In this document: in pieces, positions 35,268 to 47,157 of the stretch
How positions within the stretch are numbered: position 1 is the first letter of the stretch
Layout of the letters: each line of letters starts with the position of its first letter
Assembly (NCBI GenBank): GCA_025602915.1
Contig: JAHLJZ010000056.1
Span: 94,079-158,078 of the forward strand
Source of the DNA: Paraphysoderma sedebokerense
Taxonomy: Eukaryota; Blastocladiomycota; Physodermatomycetes; Physodermatales; Physodermataceae
Reading direction: 5' to 3'
DNA length: 64,000 nt
Made by a program: the position numbers and the translations under genes
The notes under the pieces: model-generated
Seen by the model: only the letters and a program-made list of their open reading frames with translations
What the model was told of the DNA's origin: nothing
Database searches by the model: none

Positions 35268-36475
35268 TGCAGGCCATTTCAGGGTGGGGAGAGGAAGGGC
35301 ATGCAAGGGCGAGGGCTGTGGATATCCTTTGCAGATGAATTCAGTCGCTCTCCATGGTGTCTGAGTGCAGTGGATAGGATGCGATGTCTGTGGATGGATG
35401 TGGAGAGAGTGGACACACGCACCAAGCATACCGGGGAACGAGCAGATTGCCTCTTTTGGTGTATCACGTGTCTCCACTGCAAACTCACGTGACTGTGGAA
35501 GCGGTGCCCTGGCAGAATATTCCGCATTCCACCACATGAATTGAAAAGGTGCGTTCCATCAGAAACAGAATTCCATCTCTGTGTCTATATTATTGTTATC
35601 TTACTGCAGAAATCAATACATAGCTTTTCATTCACAACACCCTCCAAGCAAAAATCACAAATTACACGAAAACAGAGTCATGTGCCCTTCATCTGAAAAA
35701 TCAGACGACCACTGCCTGATCTTGAGGCTTGCTCTTGCTGGCCGTACTTGTGTCATTCCCTCTTTTTCATCCTACAAATTGCGTCTTCTCAGCATCTTGG
35801 TGTCACTTGTCTGGCTGAAAAGATGTGTCATTCAAAATGACAGACACAACACTCACTGGCAGTGGCAACTCCTTCACGAATCCTCTTCGGGTTCTGTCGG
35901 ACTCGCCAATGCCCGCCTCTCCTTGGTTTGCTTAGCCACCACCACCTAGTGTGACACTGTGCGCTCGCTAGTTGATGACCTGGCACTTAGCAGTGACACT
36001 ACAATAATCACTCAACTCGATACACAAATTGATGTACACCGTGTGATCTAATTAGCTGGTGAATGTTAGCTGGTGAATGTGTGATCGTGTATCACTTTTT
36101 CTGAGATTTTTGCCACTGAAAATATGCGTTCCCGCTGAAGCGGCACACAGCATATCGTATTCGAAGCCACCTTTTCTTGATTAGGACAAAGATTTTCAAT
36201 TCATCCTTCCTCCTGGGAAGAAATAGCATGATTAGTCGGAATATTTGCAGACAATCCGTATTTCTGTAAATGATAAATTTGAATACTGCAACGTACCAAC
36301 CGTACGTGTTCTGCCTTCAAGAGATCCATCGTGCAGTGCACAATACAATGATGTCCATCACATTGCGCAGTAAGCAGAAATACGGAATCTCCTGAGAGTA
36401 TCCTGATTTGTGAACAATATTACACTATTGACGACCTATCGGTCTATAGCACACGTAATAATTGGATACATGTGA
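35268..36475. other. Intergenic region, promoter side of the PX kinase
   Basis: 1.2 kb with no supported gene. It contains the 5' flank of the kinase gene and the 3' flank of the PQ-loop gene. Open frames here (for example 35581-35949 on +) are without motifs. Confidence 0.45.
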
Positions 36476-37348
36476 TTAAGAGCTATTTCTTTTATTTTCG
36501 GCTGTCAACCCAATCTCGACGTCTTCGCTTCTAATACGGTTGTTTCTATATACACACCACATTCCCACATTGATCAATTGACAAACCGTGGCTGCTATCC
36601 CTGGCGCTGCGGCCAACACATCGTAATCTCCTTCTCTGAACCCTATAGACCCAATATAAAGCACACCGGCCAGGGTATCGATCATCACAAAATTCTTGGA
36701 GATACCTTCCGTTGATTTTAACATAAAACTAGTATAAAATTGAGGCAGGAATCCCACTGCGATGAAAATCGGTGATGCTAAACCGACAGCGGTCACCAAG
36801 GCCGAGGATTGAGTAACCACCATAAGGACATATGTCAACACGGTGATGAATGTAAAGAAAGTGAGAAGAACAATATACGTGATGCACGACTTTGCGATAC
36901 TGAAATTTCTATTGTTCCACAAATCGTGAGCGATGATCTACATGCAGAGATGTTATGAACAAAAACCGATTGTAAAACGTACTTTGAATAATACAAGTGT
37001 TGAGCAACGCAGACGAGTGACAGTAATCTGAAACTGATGGGCATAAGAATTAAAAATATCGAAAGCCGTTTATACACCGGATACGCAATCGTTGTTGAAC
37101 CAAAGAGAAACACTGTCATCATCACACATGAGAACCCTTCTGTCGATTTTCGTCTATGATTGTGCGTTATTTGCTAGTATGTAAACAAAATGAGTACAGT
37201 GATCCACAAAATTTCAAATTCTGGGTCCTAAGTCAAAACTCACCGGAACCAGCTCGATAGACCACAGAAAAAAACATATAAAAGCTAAAACATTCTCCAA
37301 AATAAAAGCAACATCTGTTTGGCCTGATGTCTTTTGTAGAAACGGCAT
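36476..37348 (-). CDS. PQ-loop repeat membrane protein
   Basis: Three exons (37244-37348, 36982-37173, 36476-36937) encode 252 residues, all joins in phase 0. Two PQ-loop repeats are seen: VPQITHNHRRKSTEGFS, formed across the first splice at residues 35-51, and LPQFYTSFMLKSTEGIS in the second half. Each is followed by hydrophobic helices, for about seven TM segments in a 3+1+3 arrangement. This is the architecture of the PQ-loop/SWEET-like superfamily, which includes vacuolar or lysosomal amino acid exporters (Ypq, cystinosin) and sugar carriers. The substrate and membrane cannot be fixed from sequence. A short hydrophilic C-terminal tail ends the protein. Confidence 0.85.
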
Positions 37349-39500
37349 CTGTCCTGACGACAAGTATAACTCGTCCGCCTTGTTGGTTTAATACCAAAGA
37401 TTCGATCAATAGATAGTGGTCGCAGGCTCTCAATATGGCAAACTCTGTGTCAGTTCCGCCACGGACCTGATCGCGGTCGCGTCTTGGATTCACTGCATGA
37501 CGGAATACGGCATCTTAAAGTTGAACAGGCAATTTCTCAAAAAAGATGAGGACGAATTAGTTAAGCATCACGGTATAACATAATGTGTAGAACTCTCGTA
37601 ATGATTATTGCAACTGTTCCTTGTAGTGGAGAATAGGCGCCCACCATTTCAGACTTTTAAGATACCCAGTATTGGCGACTTACAGAGTTCACGGTTTCTT
37701 TCTAATTCACCTTTATTTTGAAACATGGAGGCTAATCAATGGGTTTCGAGTTCTACATTGATACAAAATCGAACTCTTCAAATAATACATATTCGAATTC
37801 TGCGAATTCCATCCAACCTAGGAGAATACAGAGAACCCGACTTCTTAATTCCGGAGTACCATCAGATAACATTAATTTGAATGAAATATCTGCGGCGGGA
37901 GATGTGTTGCACTACGAGTACACAGGTCTTCACGTGGGGCGAAAACGCGACTATAAAAACGAGAGAAAACGGGATCTACTTTCATTCCACTTCCCCCGCA
38001 AGTCTTCCTCTACAACATCCATCCCTCATCGCTCTTGGGTTAGTACACTCTACTCTCCCTCATGTAGACCATCATCTCCTCGTCCCTGGTGCATCACTCA
38101 CACTCATACTCAATAAGACTACCCAAAAACTGACCTGAAAATCGTCAGTGTCATCTCCATCGACTCGACAACGTGTCGGGATACCAGATCCCCTCAAGGA
38201 TGACCGACTGGATCCTTGAAATCATCAGCACAAAGCAACTGCGTTAAAGGTAAGCTTCTCTCTTTATCATTTTTTCTATCTATCGCTTTGATAAGTACCT
38301 TTTTTGCTGGAAATCTTGCCGTAGTAGAGGGTGGGATACACGCGGGGAACTTGCTGAAAATCTTTCATCATCATGATGGACACTACTTATCTTCAAGTCA
38401 TACTTAACACTAAGGAATAATTCTAACACTTCATCTATATTTCCTATCTTCTACGACGGGTTACAATCGCCGTACACGACATCTCACCTCGCGCTCTTTT
38501 CATTCATTCATCAAATCGGAATGAAACTCTAGACTTGTCACCAATGATACTATCGCCGCCATACCAACAGCCAAACAAACTAACGCCTTTTACTAACGAA
38601 TCTGCTCAAAAATTTACTAGACTCTTACCTGTCTTGTCCAATCACCTGACTATACCATCGCACACAGATTGAAAGTCGAATGATTTGCAGAGCAACAGAA
38701 ATGGTACAAGTTTCCTTTCTTCATTGCAATCTACTTTACTCTTTGGGATCACTTGCTGACTGACTTTCTTATCTATTCTTCACTACACTCATTTGCCTCC
38801 CAAGACGCGAAGACGTATACCAAGTTGCTCAACCTGAGAAGCACTCACAACTTTGAAGTTAGGACACACAGAACAAACTGATGCTTTGCCAGAACTAAAG
38901 ACGTGGAACATTCTTTCGCTACCATCTGGATCCTACTCTGGTCGAAGCTGCCGCTCCCCTGGTGAATACACTAACTCTAACTAGGTTGAACCTTGTCTTG
39001 GCTTGTTGCCTCCGTGACTTGTACTATCACTCCACCTCGTGAGGCAATACTTGCACTCGCAATTCAAAGAGATCCTTGCACTCATGAACCAGACTCAAAG
39101 ATCAAGATTGAAATGAAACCGTAACAATCACATGAAACTATAACCCGTTTGCAAACACTAAAACCGTTTAAAGCCGTCCATAAAAACCGTTTAGAAACTG
39201 CTGCATAGGTAATTGATTCTCTTCTGCAGTCTTCTATGCATTCATTCGCCATCGTTATGTTGTTAGTACAGGATTGTTCTGCTTAAACCGTTTGAACTTT
39301 GGAATTCGTTCGTAAATCTCAATCGTGATCTACGACAGCTGAGTTGATCTCGATGTCCAACCCACGTACTGTTGGTTATGCAATTTCATGACCAAGAGAT
39401 TAGCTGAATCTAGTGTCTAGAGCTCTAATGTGTTAATGTGTTAGTATGTCTCTTCTGAAACGATCAACTCAAACCTTGGCTTGCTCTTCTGGTGATGCTT
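37349..39500. other. Gene-poor flank of the satellite region
   Basis: No convincing gene. A plus-strand frame at 37739-38116 (125 codons, Ser/Asn/Arg-rich) has no recognisable domain and may be chance or part of a non-coding transcript. Between about 39115 and 39300 a short AAACCGTTT-type motif recurs five times, in slightly varying form. Sequences ending in GTTAGTA begin to appear toward 39440 and herald the satellite. Confidence 0.4.
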
Positions 39501-40414
39501 CGACTTGAGCAATGGAAGCACCAAGAGTACAATGCGTTGGTACCTGCATACTTATAGACATTCAATGCGTTAGTACGGTTTATCAGTACAAGTAAAATTC
39601 GTAGTTTTGTCATTACCTTTATGTTTGATAATGCATTAGTACGGTCACTTTATAAATAGTCAATCAGTTAGTACGTCAATGAGTTAGTACGATTTTTCAG
39701 TCCAAGCAGAATAAAGTTTTGGAAGAGAGAAAAGCCAAGATCAGTGGGAGCCAATATTGCCAGATTAGAGAACTTGAAATGAGTTAGTACGACGCCTACC
39801 TAGAATAGGAATTAAAGTTGGAAGTTCTAGTTGTCTTGTTAGTTTATAGACTACTCCTAGAGTTAGATCTTGAACCATTTGAATTGAACACCGGACTATC
39901 AGTGACGCTGTCGAGTTAAATACTCCGGGTCTTGGTACAGAACTTCATTCGATCCTACTCTGGCTTGCTCTGTTATTTTTACCCGACTTCTAGATTACGA
40001 TTTTAGACTAAGTATCCATGAACGTAGAGCGCAGAGCGTAGTTATGTCAGAACGGTTAGATGCTAGATCACCAATGTGTTAGTACGACTACCAACTCGGA
40101 ATTGAATCAAACCTCTAGTTACCCAGATTTAGCTCTTGATTCGTCAGGATGTCAGTACAGTACTTTATTCGAATTGCGAAATCCGTAATGCCCTGTTAAT
40201 GGAGAAATCCGTATTCCCTCGCGAGTTGTTTCGAGTTGTAGGTTTAGGTCTTCATCTGAGATCTTAAGTTTAGAGCCTGTTGAACGTAGAGTTTACTTAA
40301 GAAGCCATGGTTAGACATTAGATCGGCATTGAGTAAGTACGACGCCCACCTCGCAATTGAATCTAGCCTCTAGTTGTCTCGTTAGTTGTAGCTCATGTTT
40401 AGATGCAGGTCTAA

Positions 40415-40680
40415 CATTTAGAATGCAGGCTTCTATGTTAACTGACCGCGATTGTTTGAATTCTTCAATGAATTAGTACAGCACTTTGTCTTCGTTGCGA
40501 GTTATCGGATCCGTCATGTTCTGTTAGTTTTATCAAGTCATAGATTCGGATCGTAAGCTTAGAATCAGTTGAACGTAGAATTTAGTTGCAGAAATACGGT
40601 TAGATGTTAGATCGCCATTGAGTTAGTACGACGCTCACCTCGCAATTGAAACTAGTTTCTAGTTGTCTTGTTAGTTGTAG
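40415..40680. repeat. 266-bp identical segment inside the satellite, copy 1
   Basis: Appears identical base for base to 41955-42220 at an offset of 1,540 bp, whereas neighbouring units are only moderately similar. This marks a recent internal duplication or conversion within the array. Confidence 0.85.
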
Positions 40681-41954
40681 CTCATCCTTAGGTTTAGGTC
40701 TATGCAGGCTTCGACATTGACTAATGACTAACCGTCATTATTTGAATTCTTCAGTGAGTTAGTACAGCGCTTTATCCTCATTGCGAATTATCGAATTCCG
40801 TAATGTTCTGTTAGTTTTATTAAGTCGTAGATTCAGATCGTAAGCTGAAAATCAATTGAACGTAGAGTTTAGTTTCAGGAATTTGGTTAGGTGTTGAATC
40901 CCAATTGAGTTAGTGCGACGCTCACCTCGCAATTGAGCCTAGCCTCTAGTTGCTTGTTAGTTGTAGATCATCTTTGAATTTAGGTCTAACATTTAGAATG
41001 CAGGCTTCGACATTGACTAACCGCGCTTGTTTGAATTCTCCAGTGAGTTAGTGCAGCACTTTATTCGATTGGGAAATTGCGATGTCTGTATTCCCTCGTT
41101 GATAGTCGCGAGTTGTAGATTTAGGTCTCAATCTTAGAACCTACTGAACGCAGAAATTTGTTAAGGAATTATGGTTTGGCATTAGATCGAAATTGAGTTA
41201 GTACGACGCTCACCTCGCAATTGAGTTTAACTTCTAGTTATCTCGTTAGTTGTAGCTCATCTTAGTTATAGGATACGGTCAAAAGTTATGTCGCAATTAA
41301 GTTAGTACGACGCTCACCTCACAGTTGAGTTTAACCTCTAGTTGTCTGGTTAGTTGTAGCGTTATTGTAGATTTAAATTTAGTCCGTTTAGAACGCTGGC
41401 TTCCACATTGACTAACCGCGATTGTTTGAATTCTTCAGTGTGTTAGTACAGCTTTTTGTCTTCGTTGCGAATTTTCGAAATCCGTGATGTTCTTTTGATT
41501 TTATCAAGTCGTCGCAGATTCAGATATTTCTCTAGAAACTGTTGAACGTAGAGTTTAGTTGCAGAATATGATTAGATGTTAGATCACAATTGAGTGAGTA
41601 CGACGCTCACCTCGCAATTGAAAACAGTTTCTATTTGTCTTGTCAGATGTAGCTCATCCTTAGATCTAGGTCTATGCAAACTTCGACATTGACTAACCGC
41701 CATTGTTTGAATTCTTCAGTGAGTCAGTACAGCACTTTGTCTTCGTTGCGAATTTTTCGAAATCCGTGATGTTATTTTGATTTTATCAAGTCGTCGCAGA
41801 TTTAGATATTTCTCTAGAAACTGTTGAACGTAGAGTTTAGTTGCAGAATATTGTTAGATGTTAGATCCCAATCGAGTTAGTACGACGCTCACCTCGAAAT
41901 TGAATCTAACCTCTAGTTGACTCGTTAGTTGTAGCACATTAGATTTAGGTCTAT

Positions 41955-42220
41955 CATTTAGAATGCAGGCTTCTATGTTAACTGACCGCGATTGTTTGAA
42001 TTCTTCAATGAATTAGTACAGCACTTTGTCTTCGTTGCGAGTTATCGGATCCGTCATGTTCTGTTAGTTTTATCAAGTCATAGATTCGGATCGTAAGCTT
42101 AGAATCAGTTGAACGTAGAATTTAGTTGCAGAAATACGGTTAGATGTTAGATCGCCATTGAGTTAGTACGACGCTCACCTCGCAATTGAAACTAGTTTCT
42201 AGTTGTCTTGTTAGTTGTAG
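41955..42220. repeat. 266-bp identical segment inside the satellite, copy 2
   Basis: Partner of 40415-40680. The similarity drops immediately outside on both sides. Confidence 0.85.
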
Positions 42221-43645
42221 TTCATCTTTAGATGTAGGTCTAACATTAGATTGCTGAGTTCGACATTTGACTAACCGTCATTATTTGAATTCTTCTGTGA
42301 GTTAGTACAGCACTTTATTCGATTGGGCTATTGTGATGTCCGTATTCCCTCGTTAGTTGTCGCGACTTGTAGATTTAGGCCTTAATTCTAGAACCTATTG
42401 AACGTAGAAATGTGTTAAGGAATTATGGTTTAACATTAGATCGACATCGAGTTAGTACGACGCTCACCTCGCAATTGAATCTCACGTCCGGTTGTCTTGA
42501 TAGTTGTCGCGCATTTGTGGATTTGAATTCTGAGTGTTTAGAATGCTGGCGTCGACATTGACTAATGATTAACCGCGATTGTTTGAACTCTTCAGTGTGT
42601 TTAGTGCAGCACTTTATTCGAACTTAAATCGTCGAAATACGTATTCCATCGTCAGTAGTTTCGAGTAGTAGATTTAGGTCTTAATCTTGCAAACTACTGA
42701 GCGTAAAGTTTGATGCTGAAATATGAGTAGATGTAGATCGCCATTGAGTTAGTACGACGCTCACCTCGCAATTAAAATCTAACCTCCAGGTTTTGGTAGT
42801 TGTAGCACATTTGTAGATTTAAATCTTGAGCGTTTTGAATGCAGGCGTCGACATTGACTAACCGCCATTGTTTGAATTCTTCAGTGGTTACACATTAGAT
42901 CGCAATTGAGTTAGTACGACGCTCACCTCGCAATTATGTCTAACCTCTATTTGTCTTGTTCGTTGTAAACTATCTGAATATTTTTCTATTTCATTCTTCA
43001 GTGTGTCAGTGCAGCACTTTCCCCGAATTGCGAAATCGTTTGTCCTTATGTATATTTGTAGATGCTGCTCTTCAGTTAAGGATTGACTGCATGTAAAGAT
43101 CAGTTGAAGTAATACGCTTACAAGTTAGATGCCATTGAGTTAGTACGACGCTCATCGCGAAATTGAATTTAACCTTTCGTTGTCTTGTTAGTTGTAGCTC
43201 ATTCTTAGAGTTAGGTCTCACATTTCGGATATTGAGTTAGACAATATTACTGTCGTTGTTAGAGTTATTCAGGGATATTAGTACAGTACTTTATTCGACT
43301 TTCGAATGTTAGAATTCCTCTTGTCCTGTCAGTTTTATCAAGTCGTTTCCTTTTCAAGTCTTAAACTTAGGATCGACTGAACATAGATATTAGTTAAGAA
43401 GCCGTGGTTAGAAGTTACATCACAATGAGTTAGTACGACGCCCAACATAGAATTGGATCTAACCTCTACTTGTCTTGTTATTTGCAAGTCATTTTTAAAT
43501 TTACATTTGAATGTCGAGAATGTTAATTAGATATTACCTGACCGCTATTATTTCAATTCGTGAATCGTAATCAGTTAGTAAGCATTTAGTGGGACGAAGA
43601 TAAATTCCAAGAGCGCCAATGAGTTAGTACGACATTCAACTAGAC

Positions 43646-44822
43646 ATTGACTTTACCTTGACCTTCATCTTGGTTTTTGTCGTTAGTTTCGGTCAGTGCC
43701 TTGAAGTCACCTTTTGAAAGCTAGAAGGTCAATTTAGACTTGAAGCCGTGACATCGCTTTTAAATGTAGTTCTTTTAATGACTTCTTCCTGGAACTCGTC
43801 TAAAATCAAAGGCCGAGTTCTTGTTGGTTTATAGTTAGTTCGCTGCTTGCTGGACGCACCAAAGAGTTTTTGAAGGAATACCGTTATTATTAAGTTTAGA
43901 TTGTCAAGGAGTTGGTATTTCTGAACTGTGGGCAACTGGAGCTAACTTTTGTACTTTGGCGGTCCCGGTACATTTTTTGCCTTTTATCTAATAGGTCGAT
44001 TTTTGGAAATTACAGACGATTACGCGAACAAGGTATGTGATTACTCTTTCGTTTTCATCACTTGTGTATGGCGGCAAATAGTATCGGTGACAAAAAGCAC
44101 TTGATCATTGTACGGAGAAGGTATGTATTGGTAAGATTTCCTTTTGCCTTAGTCGTTTCCGGCTTTATGAGCTCGGTAGGGAAAGGTTGAGATACATGAA
44201 GCGGAAGAGGTTGGTTTCACTGACATAATGAATTACATTCCGAGTCCAGTAGATTTTATGGTGTCGGCACGAATCTGGCTTAATCCGTCGGCGGTTTCCA
44301 GCAATTCTACGATCTTTTTGGAAGCGTTGATATACTTAGAGCAGGCTGTGTGTGCGTAGATGATTTGATTGACGGAATGACTGTATGTGAATCGATCTGG
44401 AAAAAGAGATGGAGAAGGTGCTGAATGTTCGGATGGGGAGATATGTGGTTTACATAGCTGTCAGATAACTATGAAAATTTGTTAAAGACTGTAATATAAA
44501 CGGAATCATGTAATAGAAGTGTGGTCCAAGTGTTGGATTTTCTTTGACTGGCCAGAGGTCAAAACTCCGGGTATACTAAACAAAAGAGAGAAAAGAAAAA
44601 CTCATTTCAACATGAAATTCATCGATAACAATGGGTTCTTTCATATAAATGTCATACTTAATAGTTTGATGCAGAAAATCCAATGGCGCTGGCAGTGCTC
44701 AAAAGAAGAAAATCCAAGAACAATCACTTTGCAAAATAAAGTTTTTGGCGCCAACTTTGCTCTCTCTTGTCGACTGTATTTGATCAAACTCCTATGACCT
44801 CTAATTCTATCCATCGATCTCT
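43646..44822. other. Intergenic region after the satellite
   Basis: No supported gene. A 68-codon minus frame (43729-43935) and a 92-codon plus frame (44519-44797) have no motif. The 3' end is the probable promoter of the FG-GAP gene. Confidence 0.45.
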
Positions 44823-46890
44823 ATGATCAACAGATTTCGATTGACCCTGCTACTCATTGGTGCCGCTGTGTATATTTTTTTCCGCCGACCCTCAAATTTG
44901 CCGAATACATTCGGGTTAATAGAGTATCAAATTGCGACAGGGTTACCGTCCAACACCCATTGGTAAGAAATGACACCTTAATTGGACCAATTAGTAACTG
45001 ATTCAGATGTACTTATGCTTTGCTACACACTTGCAATAACTTTGCTTAACACAACTTTGCTTCATGATCGGCTTCGGAAAAAAGGATTGTCTCCGCGGAC
45101 TTTGACAATGATGGTAAGGCTTTGTTTTATTATATCCTCGGTTTCCAAGAAATACAGAGTTGTATTTTTATTGCCAGGATACTTAATTGTTTGTTGTGGC
45201 TCATAGGTAAACCGGATATAGTCACCATTTCTTTCAATAATGGGGCAAATTTTTGGTTACGCAATAAGTTTCCGTCGTTCAAGAAACTGCCGTTGCTGTC
45301 AGACCAATATCCCGGAATAATACACATGACGACGCACGATGTGAACGAGGTATATATACTCACTCTTATGCTCTCCAGCTGTTGAACGTTGTCAATAATG
45401 TGTGGGAGATGAATCGTCTTCTTTCGATGAACGAGGGAAATTGAGTTTGGTTTTGTTAATTGTTTTTGTCTTGTTATCCTTTAAAAGGATGGATTTATGG
45501 ACTTAGTTGTAGCGTACAATTGGGGTCGATGTTTTATGAATTGTACAGCAAGCGACGGTTCCATAGGATGGCTTCAAAATCCGGGAACAGAAGAAGGCTG
45601 GAATCATACGTGGAAGCTGCGAAATATTGTGGTATGTCTATTTCTCATCTTATAGTATATGTTCTTTGCTGACATTGAGGGTTTGATTCACCAGAGAAAA
45701 ACTGGTACTGGGATTCACAGAGTCAGGATGCACAAAAACTCTGCGACAGAGTCTATCTTAATTGCAAGTGCAATGGTGGGAGCTGGCGCCGACTTCAGAA
45801 AACAATTTATGGATAAAAGTGCGCCGCAGATATTATATAAACGACCGGCTCTTCAGCTTCTTTTGGAAGAGAAAGATTGGGAAGTTGTTCGTTCATTCGA
45901 TCATTTCCATGTGGTACATGAGATTTATCCGGAAGAAGTAAATGGGAAGGTAGAGAGTATACTGACTGGTAGCTTTGAAGGAGTCCATAGGGTTTAATAT
46001 TCATTTTATTTTCCTGATTCCTGCTGGCTCTCATCGTTTCACTCAGGCGTTAATGACTGTTCTTCTCTTCTAATTCACCGTCCCTTCAAATGTCATCAAA
46101 ACGACCTCTACAATTTAGATCAACCTGGCCGAAGGTACCGTAACCGCTCTCCTGTCATCCGCAGAGCGACCTCCGTTTGCTCCACGCGCAGGCTGGATTT
46201 CATCTCTTGCGAATGTGCAACAATCTCTATTTCCCACCGAAAGACCCTTTCCGATCCCGTTTCTGGCCACGATTGAACCGCTACATGGCAACGAGCTTGT
46301 AGTTTATCACCCTGTAGAAAACGGGGAGTTCAAAAGACATTTAGTTGAACGGAGATTATTTGAGGGTTCAGGTGAAGCAAGTAAATCACCGAGATTAAAG
46401 GACTTGTTGTATGAACAGGGAGGTCATGACATCGTAGTCGCGGATATCGATTGGTTTGTGATACTTTTCACCGTGGCATTAAAATAATCATTATTTATTA
46501 TCTTTTGGATTCACATACATAACATTTAGCGACGGCAATCCAGAAATTTTGGCTCTTTACCGCGGCTCAGAATCAATAAATGGGAAAGGATTCGTCATTT
46601 ACACCGCTAATTCACCTCTTTTCAACTCCTCTGCTGTCTTGGACTCATTCTCAACACCCAAGTCATACACCCCTCATGTTTTAGCTCGGGCATCGTTTAA
46701 TACCCTCAATATTGCAGATTACGATGGGGACGGTATCAATGATTTTGCGCTCGTCGGCTGGGGAACCGCCGAGGAAGATCATAGAGTGGTGCTATTCTTG
46801 AGTAAACATGAACGATGTGTTGATTATTTGGGTAGGACAAGGAAGAAATCAGTAGGGTCAAAAGAAAACGTGTATGTCAGAAATTTGTAA
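44823..46890 (+). CDS. Membrane-anchored FG-GAP/VCBS beta-propeller protein
   Basis: Seven exons (44823-44962, 45085-45113, 45207-45349, 45488-45631, 45695-45991, 46119-46453, 46530-46890) encode 482 residues; every phase closes. The second exon is only 29 nt and completes the first FG-GAP motif, ADFDNDGKPDIV. Further repeats are DGFMDLVVAYNWG, ADIDCDGNPEILALY and ADYDGDGINDFALVGWG, each with Ca2+-binding DxDxDG-type loops. A single hydrophobic helix at residues 5-20 and no cleavage site suggest a type II membrane anchor or uncleaved signal. The segment GSIGWLQNPG resembles propellers of sugar-lyase-like fungal enzymes, but no catalytic assignment is justified. Probably lumenal or extracellular. 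Confidence 0.82.
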
Positions 46891-47157
46891 TTAAGTACAA
46901 CAGCAAGATGCTTGAATCACGTTTTAATATCTGTCCATCCAGTATATATTTACAAATAGAGTTCACAAAGTATATTAGTCGTTCAAATTACAAGGAATAA
47001 CCGATTCATCAATTATCGTCTCACTGTACGGTCATTCAGTTAAGTCTCGAAAGCCCTTTCTGTATTGTGAAACTCAATCTTTTCGAAATTCAGAATCCAC
47101 CAAGCGGCATTCCAATTTTTGGATGCCTAAATTCATCGTGAAAGTCATAGAAAGCAT

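Larger units (their letters stand above)
39530..43645. repeat. Degenerate satellite: TTAGTAC-core units about every 145 bp, dimer about 290 bp
   Basis: A TTAGTAC heptamer occurs exactly at least 20 times, plus one-base variants. From about 40330 two contexts alternate: type 1, GAGTTAGTACGACGCTCACC followed by TCGCAATTGA; and type 2, GTTAGTACAGCACTTT preceded by TTTGAATTCTTCAGTG. Successive cores are about 127-162 bp apart (roughly 145 on average, with a few irregular steps), so one dimeric unit is near 290 bp. Between cores, other blocks recur, such as GTTGAACGTAGAGTTTAGTT and CTAACCTCTAGTTG. No open frame above 60 codons exists from 38408 to 43728. The function is unknown; centromere-like or heterochromatic satellite, or a long non-coding RNA source, are options. 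Confidence 0.85.

Noticed and set aside
35268-35537. 90-residue N-terminal extension of the PX kinase from an upstream ATG
   Set aside because: Composition is unusual (Cys/His/Pro-rich) and unlike the following Ser-rich region; the ATG at 35267 gives a more natural start.
37739-38138. Plus-strand frames with a VFTWGEN segment suggestive of an RCC1 repeat
   Set aside because: Only a single short match, no second repeat, and no supporting splice chain.
39530-43645. CRISPR-like array
   Set aside because: Units are degenerate, about 145/290 bp long, without short identical repeats or unique uniform spacers, and the genome is eukaryotic.
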